A stretch of 46,428 nt of DNA from Deltaproteobacteria bacterium (GTDB taxonomy: Bacteria > Bdellovibrionota_C > UBA2361 > JANWWW01): assembly GCA_025055295.1 (NCBI GenBank), contig JANWWW010000005.1, positions 1 through 46,428 of the forward strand. Reading direction: 5' to 3'. Within the stretch, counting starts at the first letter, position 1, and every line of letters begins with the position of its first letter. The translations under genes and the position numbers were made by a program. Shown in pieces: positions 1 to 8,646 of the stretch. The notes beneath the pieces were generated by a model. That model saw nothing but the letters and a program-made list of their open reading frames with translations, was not told where the DNA came from and made no database searches.

Positions 1-287
1 TTAAGTTGAATATCAAATAAACTGAAAGTATTTTGACCTTGACTTAGGCTGACTTTAATCCTGCTTATACCCGAAATGAAATCTTTTGCTTCCCCCGAAA
101 ACTTGAAATCTCGTTTAGATATAACCTGCGACCCTATTTCAAGCGAAACACTTGGCGGACTCCTGTCAAAATATTCAAGTGCCGAAAATAATAAGACCGT
201 GAATAGGAATGAAGCACAAAAAACCAAAAAACCGGTTAAAACCCTGCTCACCTGCCATTAAATTCTATACGAAAGGCCTTTTCAGAG
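1..287. other. Window edge, no convincing gene
   Basis: This stretch lies downstream of rpoH, which runs leftwards and stops at 288. A 61-codon plus-strand frame (76-261) is open. Its product is polar with no recognisable motif, there is no Shine-Dalgarno sequence, and the -10 box pattern seen before other genes in this window is absent. I see no tRNA or clear terminator. A short real protein cannot be excluded, but nothing supports one. Confidence 0.4.
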
Positions 288-1178
288 CTACTGGGAAGCC
301 AGTATTTCATACGAGAACCTTTCAAGCAAAAAGTTTTTGAGGGATGCTCTTATTCTGTTTTCAATTTGCCTTACTCTTTCAATGCTTAAACCCAAAGAAT
401 TGGATAGCTCTTGCAAAGTTTCCTTGTTCTCCCAAAGAACCCTTTTTTCAAAAATTTCTCGATCTCTGGGCGACAAAGTTTTTGAAAATGTTTCGAGTGA
501 TTTGCGAAGTTGGTTGGAGAACTCTTTGTTGTAAACTTCTTGCTCCACATCAACCGATTTGTCAGCCAAAGTCTCTTCTACAGTCAGTCCCTCACTATTG
601 ATTGGTTCATTCAAGCTTAATTCACGACTTGCTAGTCTTTGTCTCATTTCCTGTACTTTTTCTTCCGACACCTGATACAATTCCGCAAGGCTTTTGGTGT
701 TTTCTCCTTCATTCAATTGCCGTTTGTTAAGACCGAAAAACATTCTTCTTTCAGCCTGATTTGTTCCGATCCTTACAAGTCTATAATTATCGATCAGGTA
801 TTTGATTATATAGGCCTTTATCCAAAAAACCGCGTAAGTCGGGAACCTCACGCCTTTAAAAGGATCAAAATTTTCAACTGCCTCAATCAATCCAATAACA
901 CCCTCTTGAACCAGATCCAGTAAATCCTGCGCAGACCTGTGGTACTCCTTTGCAATTTTCACAACAAGCCAAAGATTTGAGCTCACCAACTTTTTCGCAG
1001 CCTCTATGTCTCGATGTTTAAAATAACGAACAGCTAAATTGAACTCCTCTTCTTTTGTCAATCTCGGTTGAAGCATTAGCTTTCTGATAAACTCAGAGAA
1101 ATGATCTACCGGAGCTATTTGGAGAGCTTTTGGGATCAGCGAGCGATTAACCTTACTTTTTCTTTTTTCAGAAGGCAT
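288..1178 (-). CDS. rpoH: RNA polymerase heat-shock sigma factor (sigma-32 type)
   Basis: A 296-residue group-3 sigma-70 family factor that directs RNA polymerase to heat-shock promoters. Region 2 is clear (LLDLVQEGVIGLIEAVENFD, then the aromatic-rich FPTYAVFWIKAYI). It is followed by the RpoH-box-like segment TNQAERRMFFGL, which in known RpoH proteins reads Q-R/K-KLFFNLR and separates RpoH from RpoD. Region 4.2 ends with a helix-turn-helix (LQELSNSLGLSIERVRQIEN). The length is close to the usual 285-300 residues. The ATG has an AGGTGA Shine-Dalgarno sequence seven bases upstream. A TAGAAT box only 11 bases before the ATG suggests a very short leader. It is divergent from pilB with 64 bases between them. 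Family is secure; RpoH over another alternative sigma is likely. Confidence 0.9.
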   Translation of the reverse strand: MPSEKRKSKVNRSLIPKALQIAPVDHFSEFIRKLMLQPRLTKEEEFNLAVRYFKHRDIEAAKKLVSSNLWLVVKIAKEYHRSAQDLLDLVQEGVIGLIEAVENFDPFKGVRFPTYAVFWIKAYIIKYLIDNYRLVRIGTNQAERRMFFGLNKRQLNEGENTKSLAELYQVSEEKVQEMRQRLASRELSLNEPINSEGLTVEETLADKSVDVEQEVYNKEFSNQLRKSLETFSKTLSPRDREIFEKRVLWENKETLQELSNSLGLSIERVRQIENRIRASLKNFLLERFSYEILASQ

Positions 1179-1189
1179 TGATCACCTAT

Positions 1190-1218
1190 ATTCTAAAGAA
1201 TTTTCGCTAATTTGTCGA
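1190..1218 (-). promoter_or_regulatory. Putative rpoH promoter
   Basis: On the minus strand TCGACA and TAGAAT are separated by 17 bases. The -10 box ends 11 bases before the rpoH ATG, so transcription would start about 4-5 bases before the start codon. This is inferred from sequence only. Confidence 0.4.
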
Positions 1219-1242
1219 AATTTTCCCGAGGGTGGAGTACAC

Positions 1243-2937
1243 GTGAGTCGTAAACTGCTGGAAATCCTGGAACAAACCAACTACATTGATAAATCACAGG
1301 CCGAGTCAGCCTTAAAACTGGCAGAGGAAAAGAATCTTAACATTATATCCGCGTGTTCACACATACTTAACTGCAGAGAGGAGGAAATTTTATGCGTTGT
1401 TTCCGAAAATCTTCATCTAAAACTCATAACGCTTGATGAAATAGAACTTGACCAGAGCCTCGTTGACTTGATACCTAAGCAACTTGCAAAAAAATACGAG
1501 GTTATACCCATAAAGAAAGTTGACCATGTTCTAGAAATTGGAATGTTGGACCCGACAAACATTGTTCAACTGAACGAACTAAAGTTCATAACATCGCATG
1601 AAATTAAACCCATGTTGATTACTCCATCAGACTTTGAGAGGATCTTCGAAACACTTTACGAAGAAAATCACCTGAACAAGATCATAGAGGATTTCTCGGG
1701 TAAAAGCGAGTCGATTGAGGTAGTCGACAAAACGGAGACTGTAAACTTAACCGATCTGGAAAAAGAGAGCGAGAGTGCCCCGGTCGTTAAACTAATTAAC
1801 GCGATCTTGCTTGACGCGATAAAAAAAAGAGCTTCAGATGTTCATTTTGAACCGTTTGAAAAGTTTTTTCGCATCCGATTTAGAATTGACGGCATTTTGT
1901 ATGAGATCATGAGACCACCCGTTCGCCTTAAAAACAGCTTAATTTCTCGTTTAAAAATTATGGCCGGACTTGACATCGCCGAAAGACGACTACCGCAAGA
2001 CGGCAGAATCAAACTTAGAGTAGGTTCAAAGGAAATTGATTTCCGAGTGAACACAATTCCAAGCTTATACGGAGAGAAGGCTGTTTTAAGACTTTTGGAT
2101 AAATCCAATCTTCAGCTAGATCTTGAAAAATTGGGCCTTGAGAAATTTCAGCTAAAAGCAGTACGTGACGCAATAAATCAGCCTTATGGTCTTGTTCTCG
2201 TCGTTGGTCCAACCGGAAGCGGAAAAACTACGACTCTATACTCCGCCATAATGGAGTTAAATCAACCGTCAATAAACATAAGCACAATAGAAGATCCGAT
2301 TGAATATCAGTTGCCAGGCGTAAATCAGCTTCAGGTCAATGATGAAATAGGCTTGACCTTCGCTTCTGCACTGAGGGCTTTTATGAGACAAGATCCCGAT
2401 GTAATCCTTGTTGGCGAAATTAGAGATCTTGAAACCGCTGAAATAGCTGTAAAAGCCTCGTTGACAGGTCACCTTGTTCTGTCAACCTTGCATACAAACG
2501 ACTCGACTTCGACAATCACAAGGCTGCTCAACATGGGAGTTGAACCTTTCCTCGTTTCAACATCCCTGAGCCTGATAATTTCTCAGAGGCTGTTGCGAAG
2601 GGTATGCGCATCATGCGCTGAGCCCCATCATGTTCATCGAGAAACTCTTTTGCAACTTGGATTTGATGAATCGGAAGTCGATACAGTAAAGCCCCTAAAA
2701 GGGACCGGCTGCAAAGCTTGTTCAGACACAGGCTATAAAGGAAGGGTGGCAATTTACGAAGTGTTACCAACTGATGACGAGTTGAAAGATCTTGTCCTTG
2801 CGGGAGTCAATGCAGTTGAACTAAGAAAACACGCAAAACGAAAAGGACTCCAAACTCTAAGAAGGTCCGCTCTTAACAAAGTTGCAGAAGGTATTTCGAG
2901 CTTGGAGGAGGTCGTCCGGGTAACAGTAAACGATTAG
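1243..2937 (+). CDS. pilB: Type IV pilus assembly (extension) ATPase PilB
   Basis: Cytoplasmic hexameric ATPase that powers pilin polymerisation; GspE/PilB family, 564 residues, which is normal for PilB. Residues 1-150 form the MshEN-like N-terminal part. The Walker A motif GPTGSGKT is at 322-329, the Asp box around 350 and the Walker B region (DPDVILVGEIRD) around 385-396. A zinc-binding four-cysteine element has C455/C458 and C490/C493. The tetracysteine element and the N-terminal domain argue for PilB/GspE over the retraction ATPase PilT. The start is GTG, preceded by GGTGGAG. pilC follows after two bases and a sensor-regulator gene comes next, so this is pilus rather than type II secretion. 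No pilT lies between pilB and pilC, unlike the Myxococcus arrangement. Confidence 0.93.
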   Translation: MSRKLLEILEQTNYIDKSQAESALKLAEEKNLNIISACSHILNCREEEILCVVSENLHLKLITLDEIELDQSLVDLIPKQLAKKYEVIPIKKVDHVLEIGMLDPTNIVQLNELKFITSHEIKPMLITPSDFERIFETLYEENHLNKIIEDFSGKSESIEVVDKTETVNLTDLEKESESAPVVKLINAILLDAIKKRASDVHFEPFEKFFRIRFRIDGILYEIMRPPVRLKNSLISRLKIMAGLDIAERRLPQDGRIKLRVGSKEIDFRVNTIPSLYGEKAVLRLLDKSNLQLDLEKLGLEKFQLKAVRDAINQPYGLVLVVGPTGSGKTTTLYSAIMELNQPSINISTIEDPIEYQLPGVNQLQVNDEIGLTFASALRAFMRQDPDVILVGEIRDLETAEIAVKASLTGHLVLSTLHTNDSTSTITRLLNMGVEPFLVSTSLSLIISQRLLRRVCASCAEPHHVHRETLLQLGFDESEVDTVKPLKGTGCKACSDTGYKGRVAIYEVLPTDDELKDLVLAGVNAVELRKHAKRKGLQTLRRSALNKVAEGISSLEEVVRVTVND

Positions 2938-2939
2938 CA

Positions 2940-4145
2940 ATGCCAAAGTTTCAGTATCACGGAAGAGATAGACATGGCAGGTTGATAAAAGGCGTTATTA
3001 CGGCTGAAAGCAAATCAGCCGCTGTAGCGTTATTAAAGCAACAGGCAATCCAAGTCATGCCCGAAGCTTTGAAACAAGTCACGGAGGTGAATTTTAACCT
3101 GTTTGGGGGCCGTGTAAAACTCAAAGATCTTGTCATCTTCACACGTCAGTTTGCGGTCTTGGTTCAGGCCGGCCTTCCAATCACACAGGCTCTCGACTTG
3201 TTGTCAAAACAAACCGAGTCAAAAACTTTGGCGCGGGTTTTATCAGATGTAAAAACAAAAATTGAAACAGGAGAAACCTTATCTTCTACTTTTAGCCAGC
3301 ATCCAAACGTTTTTGACTCTCTTTACTGCAATCTAATTCAGGCAGGAGAGCAAGGTGGTTTCCTCGAACAGGTTTTAGCCAGATTGTCTCAATATTTGGA
3401 AAAACTCAACAAATTAAAAAGAGAGCTTACCGTGGCGCTTATATACCCTGCTATATTGGTTTTGACTGCTATTATTGTTGTTTCGGTGATATTGATTTTT
3501 GTAATACCGACATTTAAAGAAATATTTTCTGAATTTGGGGCTTCCCTGCCACTTCCGACCAGAGTTGTTATAGAAATTTCAAATTTCACCGTTTCATATT
3601 GGTATCTGATTTTCGGAGTAATGTTTGCTTTGGGATTTTCTGCCTTCCGCTTTTATAAGTCTGAAAAAGGAAAAGAATTTTTTGAACCGCACTTGATAAA
3701 AGTTCCCGTCATTGGTCAGATAATTCTTAAAGCTGCGATCGCCAGGTTCTCAAGGACACTGGGAACGATGCTTGGGAGCGGAGTCCCAATCATACAAGCT
3801 CTTGAGACATGTTCGCGAGTTGCCGGAAGTGTGTTAGTGGAGAAGGCAATAAAGCAAACAATAAAATCCGTCACGGAAGGACGTTCGATAAACGAAACGC
3901 TTAAAGAGTTTAAGATTTTCCCGCCAATGGTTTACGGAATGATCGCAGTTGGAGAACAAACCGGTTCGCTTGAAACCATGTTGGAAAAACTTGCTGCGTT
4001 TTATGAGGAAGAGGTAGAAACAGCCGTTCAATCGCTTAAGCAGCTACTTGAACCAGTTCTAATTGTAGTCATCGGAGTCATCATTGGTGGATTAGTCGTC
4101 TCGATGTACCTGCCAATTTTCAAGCTTGGTTCCGTAATTGGATGA
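2940..4145 (+). CDS. pilC: Type IV pilus inner-membrane platform protein PilC
   Basis: A polytopic inner-membrane protein of the T2SF (GspF/PilC) family, 401 residues, which anchors the pilus motor ATPases. Two tandem T2SF domains are visible: about 60-190, with FTRQFAVLVQAGLPITQAL, and about 265-390, with FSRTLGTMLGSGVPIIQALE. Hydrophobic segments lie near 165-190, 213-235 and 375-396. The N-terminal start (PKFQYHGRDRHGRLIKGVI) is typical. The ATG lies two bases after the pilB stop and the gene overlaps the next gene by ATGA, so the three genes are probably translationally coupled. The pairing with pilB makes PilC more likely than GspF. Confidence 0.92.
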   Translation: MPKFQYHGRDRHGRLIKGVITAESKSAAVALLKQQAIQVMPEALKQVTEVNFNLFGGRVKLKDLVIFTRQFAVLVQAGLPITQALDLLSKQTESKTLARVLSDVKTKIETGETLSSTFSQHPNVFDSLYCNLIQAGEQGGFLEQVLARLSQYLEKLNKLKRELTVALIYPAILVLTAIIVVSVILIFVIPTFKEIFSEFGASLPLPTRVVIEISNFTVSYWYLIFGVMFALGFSAFRFYKSEKGKEFFEPHLIKVPVIGQIILKAAIARFSRTLGTMLGSGVPIIQALETCSRVAGSVLVEKAIKQTIKSVTEGRSINETLKEFKIFPPMVYGMIAVGEQTGSLETMLEKLAAFYEEEVETAVQSLKQLLEPVLIVVIGVIIGGLVVSMYLPIFKLGSVIG

Positions 4146-5899
4146 CAGTCAGGAAATTAGACGGCCTTAGACTTATATTTTATGCTATTGCTTTTTTAGT
4201 TTTTGCTATTCAGCTTGATTTTTCAATATTCGCTATAGTGGCTTCAGGACTTTTCCTTCTTTTTCTCGCAATAACTGTCATGGATTCATCGTTAAACAGA
4301 AGATTTTTAACGGACGCGCTATGCGTATGTTTTTTCGGCATGTGCAGTGAAAGCACATCCGTTTTGCGTTTCATGGGGATCTCTTTAGTAAACTTAATTT
4401 ACTCTTTTTTTACGCCGGGGGTGTTGCGTCTTTTTAATCTGGGCTACGTTGTACTTTTGACCCTGTTGGTTCTTTTTGTTTCGGTAAAATTCGAAAATTC
4501 ATCCGTCACAACGCACATAATCACAAATTCAGGCTTTTGGGACGTCGTATTCTTATGCTCCGCAAACATTTTGCTCCTCTATCTTGGGAGTTTTTTTTCC
4601 AAATCATTAGCGCGGGCGCAGGACACTGTGGTGAATATAATTCGGGACGCAGAAGTCATTTTAAACGCATTTCCGTTCCCCGTCTATGTTTACAATCAAG
4701 ACTCTGAATGCATTTACAGAAACCAATTGGCACGTAACTTAACGTTTACGCCTGATAACTTGTTACATGATGAGTATCACTTTAATGAATCCAAAGTGTT
4801 TAAGGCGCACACAATAGAGCCTGACGGAGAAAATAAGATAAAAATAGTCATTCTCTTTGAGAAAACTATGATTGATGAAAAGAGTCTGTGTCTAGATCAG
4901 GATCGAAAGAATGTAAAAACCTTATTAAGCGAAAAGCCGTCAGATACAATCTTTGAGCATAGATTGATTGTTCGAAGCAGTTTAATGAAAAAAATAAAAA
5001 ACCTGATACTCAAAGTCGCTGATACGGACTCAACAGTTTTGATAACCGGTGAGTCTGGCACGGGAAAATCGTTAATAGCAAGAGTAATTCATGACTTAAG
5101 TTCACGAAATTCAAAACCCTTTGTTGCAGTTGATTGCGCCTCTATACCTCCGGACTTGCTTGAATCGGAACTTTTTGGCTCAGTCAAAGGGGCCTTTACA
5201 GGGGCGACTGATCGCAAAGGACTGTTTCAGTCAGCGCATGGAGGAACCGTATTTTTGGATGAAATAGGCGAACTTCCTATCAGTCTACAAGTTAAACTTC
5301 TAAGGGTTATCCAAGAGAGGAAAATCAAAGCTCTGGGAAAAACTGAAGAAACAGAAGTCGATGTCCGAATTATTTGCGCTACAAACAAGAACCTTGAAGA
5401 AGCAGTTAAAAAAGGCTTATTTAGAGAAGATTTATATTATCGCATAAACGTGTTAAGGATCCCTGTACCCCCTCTTCGCGAAAGAAAGGAGGAAATTCCC
5501 CATTTGATCTCGGCTTTCCTATCAAAAAAAAACGTTGGCGTAAAGGTGTCAGAAGAGGCGCTTAAGGCTTTGATGAACTACGATTACCCCGGAAATGTTA
5601 GAGAACTTGAAAATATCCTCGAACGAGCGTTGGTACTAAGCGGTGGGGAGGCTATCTTGAGCGATCATATTCAGTTTTTGAGAATTGAAGGAGAAAAACC
5701 CCCCTCAAGTGTCTCGATATACGAGCTAGACTGCGCCTTACCGGTCGAACTCGAAAGTTTCTTAAGTACTTTAGAAACAAAACTCATTAAAAAAGCCTTA
5801 TCCCAAACTGATAACAACCGAATTCAAGCGGCTAAGCTTTTGGGTTTAACGCCAAGGTCGCTCAGGTATAGGATCCAAAAATTAAACCTAAGGATTTAA
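4142..5899 (+). CDS. Membrane-anchored sigma54 activator, PilS-type sensor part fused to PilR-type AAA+/HTH
   Basis: 585 residues. Residues 8-155 are strongly hydrophobic with about five or six membrane segments, resembling the PilS sensor region. Residues 160-250 look like a degenerate PAS domain (ILNAFPFPVYVYNQDSECIYRN). The NtrC-type AAA+ domain follows: Walker A GESGTGKS at 303-310, sigma54-contact loop GAFTGA at 350-355 and Walker B FLDEIGE around 370. A Fis-type helix-turn-helix is at 558-580 (NNRIQAAKLLGLTPRSLRYR). There is no histidine-kinase core and no phosphoacceptor receiver domain. It sits where pilS and pilR follow pilC in Myxococcus-type clusters, which suggests collapse into a one-component regulator. 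The ATG overlaps the pilC stop. The expected role, inferred from position, is activation of sigma54-dependent pilin genes. Confidence 0.85.
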   Translation: MTVRKLDGLRLIFYAIAFLVFAIQLDFSIFAIVASGLFLLFLAITVMDSSLNRRFLTDALCVCFFGMCSESTSVLRFMGISLVNLIYSFFTPGVLRLFNLGYVVLLTLLVLFVSVKFENSSVTTHIITNSGFWDVVFLCSANILLLYLGSFFSKSLARAQDTVVNIIRDAEVILNAFPFPVYVYNQDSECIYRNQLARNLTFTPDNLLHDEYHFNESKVFKAHTIEPDGENKIKIVILFEKTMIDEKSLCLDQDRKNVKTLLSEKPSDTIFEHRLIVRSSLMKKIKNLILKVADTDSTVLITGESGTGKSLIARVIHDLSSRNSKPFVAVDCASIPPDLLESELFGSVKGAFTGATDRKGLFQSAHGGTVFLDEIGELPISLQVKLLRVIQERKIKALGKTEETEVDVRIICATNKNLEEAVKKGLFREDLYYRINVLRIPVPPLRERKEEIPHLISAFLSKKNVGVKVSEEALKALMNYDYPGNVRELENILERALVLSGGEAILSDHIQFLRIEGEKPPSSVSIYELDCALPVELESFLSTLETKLIKKALSQTDNNRIQAAKLLGLTPRSLRYRIQKLNLRI

Positions 5900-5991
5900 T
5901 GAAAAACCTTGACGCCAAGTAGCTAAGTGTCTGGTGGCACTATGCAAAGTTAGTTGCGATTTCAAAAAGTAAATGAAATGACTTAAAATAA

Positions 5992-6231
5992 ATCAATAGC
6001 ACCAACGAACTTGTAGATTTCACCAAAGTTTTTCAAAATTCTTCCCGAAAGCCATCTCTCCAAGACAACAGCTTAAAATTCTACTTCCGTATTGAAAAGA
6101 TTGAAATTTCTCGAGTGGACAATAGCACTACCTTTATGGACTTTGTTTTGGTTATGGAACTGCTCGATGAGCGCAAAGCTTTTATTGCACCTCTTGAAAC
6201 CCAAATCCTTTCAGGATTTACGATGATTTAA
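5992..6231 (+). pseudogene. Startless coding-like reading frame (possible gene remnant)
   Basis: After the pilus operon a 79-codon frame stays open from a TAA at 5989 to the tandem TAA-TAA at 6229. Its translation is protein-like (for example FYFRIEKIEISR, FMDFVLVMELLDERKAFI, ending QILSGFTMI). No ATG or GTG occurs in its first half; the first candidates are GTG at 6115 and ATG at 6136, which would leave only about 32-39 residues. It could be the 3' end of a decayed gene, a short gene using a rare start, or chance. No family is recognised and it does not look like a pilin. The rest of 5900-6365 shows no gene. Confidence 0.3.
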
Positions 6232-6365
6232 TAAGCTTGGCAAAAATGAATCAAAATGTCAAACTTAAAGTTCCTCGCTTGAACAAAACATCGTGTTCCT
6301 AATGTTCAATATTTTCGGCTGTGAGAACACTAACAAACTGTTGATTTTTTATTACTATAAAAGTT

Positions 6366-6842
6366 CTACCACCTAAAATGAACGAAAGCCCTGTTTGCTT
6401 CTGCCATTTTATGCGTTTCTTCCTTCTTTTTAATCGCTAATCCCCTGCCGTAATAAGCATCGATGAGTTCCGCCGCTAATTTCTTTTCAAAGGATTTTTC
6501 ACTAGTTCGAGCTCTAGCACCATTTTTCAACCATCTGAAAGCAAGACTCAAACCCCTTCTTGGACTAACCTCTACAGGAACCTGATAGTTTGCCCCGCCA
6601 ACCCGACGGGACCTCAACTCAACCAAAGGCTTCACATTATCTATGACAGCCTGGAATGCTTCAATTGGATCAAGCTTTACCCTTTCTGACAGTTCCGACA
6701 ACGCTCTATAAACAAACTTCTCAGCAACCCTTTTTTTCCCGTTTAACATTACGACATTTATGAATTTGCTTACCAAAACACTTGAATAAACCGGATCGGG
6801 AGCAATTTCCCTAACAAAACTACTTTTTTTTCTTCTAGGCAT
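6366..6842 (-). CDS. rpsG: 30S ribosomal protein S7
   Basis: Small-subunit head protein that nucleates assembly of the 3' domain of 16S rRNA; 158 residues, the usual length. Diagnostic segments are the N-terminal [18 protein letters not shown], then [37 protein letters not shown] and the C-terminal [17 protein letters not shown]. The gene is normally embedded in the str operon (rpsL-rpsG-fusA-tuf). Here about 520 bases without a gene precede it and none of those partners is adjacent. On the minus strand TTAGAT-16-TAAAAT lies about 14 bases before the ATG, suggesting its own promoter with a short leader. Identity is secure; the isolation is the oddity. Confidence 0.96.
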   Translation of the reverse strand: MPRRKKSSFVREIAPDPVYSSVLVSKFINVVMLNGKKRVAEKFVYRALSELSERVKLDPIEAFQAVIDNVKPLVELRSRRVGGANYQVPVEVSPRRGLSLAFRWLKNGARARTSEKSFEKKLAAELIDAYYGRGLAIKKKEETHKMAEANRAFVHFRW

Positions 6843-7365
6843 AACTAACTCTTAATATTTTAGCATTTAAAGATTAAGATCTAAAGCTTAAACTAAGTTA
6901 GCCTTTAGGAAACTTCACCAAATTATTCCTGTGAGTTTAGCGATCTCTTGTGAAGTGAATAAAAATCCGAAAATTTAAAGATTTAGTAAAAGTTGTCTGA
7001 GAATGCGTCATTGTATTTGTGCAAATTTTAGTTGTAATGTATCACATTAAATCCTGTGAAGATTTCATCCCTCGTGTTTGCGATGTCACGTAAGGAAAAA
7101 GAGTTTTAATACGGCAGCCAAAAAAAGGTTATGTAGTATTTCGACCTGTGTCAATTAACGCAAGCGTGCAAGTGAGTCGTTAAAGGAATATTTTTTGACT
7201 AATTAAGTAATTGGTATCCGGTTGAGCAAAACCCCCCATAGTTCTCACAAGAATATAAAATGACAGCCAAAAAACCAGTTTTAAAACATTAGAGTAGAAA
7301 CAGCTTGTAGTTTCGGTGTTTTTTGAAAATGTTTCATCTTAACCCTCTATTAATTGATCAACCCT
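6843..7365. other. Gene-poor spacer between minE and rpsG
   Basis: About 520 bases without a credible reading frame or recognisable RNA. Only the rpsG promoter candidate near 6843-6885 can be suggested. A short phrase (CAGCCAAAAAA) occurs twice, near 7105 and 7264, with no evident function. No rpsL is found here although rpsG normally follows it. Confidence 0.5.
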
Positions 7366-7776
7366 TTAAGTATCTCTTTTATTTTGGACTTCTGAATCTT
7401 CAACATTTCTAATAACCTCTGCTTCGAGTGAAATCCCAACTGAGCTATTATCTTGTGTTTGATCATCAGAATCAGGGTTTATGGACAGATTTTCGCGTTC
7501 CGCATGATCAACTAGTCTTTTAACAAGAACCGGTGAACTGATACTTAAAATCGTGCAGTCACTCTGCCTCTTATAATCTATGTCGAACCCACTGACATCA
7601 ATAACAAAGTATTTTTCAATGACTCTGATGAGCTCAGTTCTAAATTGCTCAAGCTCTCTGCTTGTCAAGCCCGCTCGGTCTTGTATGAGTACAACAGTCA
7701 GTCTGTTTTTGGCGATTACGTTGCTACTTGACCTCTTGGTTTGAGTACCGAAAAAACGTTTAAAAAGGTTCAACAT
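7366..7776 (-). CDS. minE: Cell division topological specificity factor MinE, with C-terminal extension
   Basis: MinE stimulates the ATPase of membrane-bound MinD and drives Min oscillation or gradients that place the division septum. The N-terminal amphipathic start (MLNLFKRFFG), the anti-MinCD strand region (KNRLTVVLIQDRAGLT) and the dimerisation part (VIEKYFVIDVSGFDIDYKRQSDCTILSISSPV) are all recognisable within residues 1-85. The protein has 136 residues against the usual 80-90. The extra 50 or so C-terminal residues are acidic and polar (PDSDDQTQDNSSVG) with no motif I know. It is 11 bases after minD in the order minC-minD-minE, a standard min operon. Identity is secure from sequence and context. 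Confidence 0.92.
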   Translation of the reverse strand: MLNLFKRFFGTQTKRSSSNVIAKNRLTVVLIQDRAGLTSRELEQFRTELIRVIEKYFVIDVSGFDIDYKRQSDCTILSISSPVLVKRLVDHAERENLSINPDSDDQTQDNSSVGISLEAEVIRNVEDSEVQNKRDT

Positions 7777-7787
7777 ATAATTGCCTT

Positions 7788-8603
7788 TTATCCAAATTTA
7801 AACATTTTAAAAACTTTCGTCCAGAACTTTTCTTCTTCCCAATCATCAAGCTCCACCGCTTCTCCAGCTAACCTGCCCGCAATTTTTAGAAAGCTTTGAC
7901 CTGCTCTTGATTTGGGATTATAAACCACTGGTTCACCATAATTCGCAGAAACTATAACCGCATCATCTTTTGGAACTACCCCTAGCAATTGTACACTCAG
8001 AATTTCCTCTATGTCCTTAACCGATAACATATCTCCACGCTTCATCATTTCAACATCAAACCTGTTTATCACAAGTCTCCCTTCAAGCTGCCGTGCTGAA
8101 ATCAAACCTATTACTTTGTCCACGTCCCGAAGGCTTGTAACCTCGGGAGTTGTGACCAAAATTGCTTCGTCCGCAGCAGATATCGCGTTCTTGAAACCAT
8201 GCTCAATTCCAGCAGGACTGTCAATTAATATGAAATCAAATTCTTTCCGGAAATGATCAACTATTTGTTTGAAATCTTCCATTTTAACCGATTCCTTTTC
8301 ATCCGTTTGAGAAGCAGGAAGCAGGTAAAGATTTGATGACTTTTTACTCCTAATAATTGCCTGAGATGGCTTGCATTCTCCACGAATAACATCCACCAAG
8401 TTAAAAACTATTCTATTCTCCAATCCAAGTATGACATCAAGATTCCTCAAACCGATGTCAGCGTCTATAACAAGCACTCGTTTACCCTTAATGGCCAGTC
8501 CGGCTCCAAGGTTTGCGGTTGAAGTAGTTTTACCTACCCCGCCTTTTCCCGAAGTTACTACAAAAACTTGCGCACCATATTTTTTTCCAAGTCCTTCGTT
8601 CAT
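7788..8603 (-). CDS. minD: Septum site-determining ATPase MinD
   Basis: A ParA/MinD-family P-loop ATPase of 271 residues that binds the inner membrane when ATP-bound, recruits MinC and is released by MinE. The deviant Walker A motif KGGVGKTT is at 20-27, with signature lysine K20. The downstream segments VLVIDADIGLRNLDVILGLE and FDFILIDSPAGIE are typical of MinD. The C-terminal tail EEEKFWTKVFKMFKFG is the amphipathic membrane-targeting helix. It lies 43 bases after minC and 11 bases before minE. No Shine-Dalgarno sequence is obvious. Identity is secure. Confidence 0.96.
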   Translation of the reverse strand: MNEGLGKKYGAQVFVVTSGKGGVGKTTSTANLGAGLAIKGKRVLVIDADIGLRNLDVILGLENRIVFNLVDVIRGECKPSQAIIRSKKSSNLYLLPASQTDEKESVKMEDFKQIVDHFRKEFDFILIDSPAGIEHGFKNAISAADEAILVTTPEVTSLRDVDKVIGLISARQLEGRLVINRFDVEMMKRGDMLSVKDIEEILSVQLLGVVPKDDAVIVSANYGEPVVYNPKSRAGQSFLKIAGRLAGEAVELDDWEEEKFWTKVFKMFKFG

Positions 8604-8646
8604 TATTAAATAATTTAAACCAAACTGAATTTTAATGCAAAAGTTG

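Noticed and set aside
76-261. 61-codon plus-strand frame near the left edge
   Set aside because: Polar sequence with no motif, no ribosome binding site and no close -10 box; kept only as part of the edge description.
337-923. Plus-strand frames opposite rpoH
   Set aside because: They are antisense shadows of the secure rpoH gene with no independent signals.
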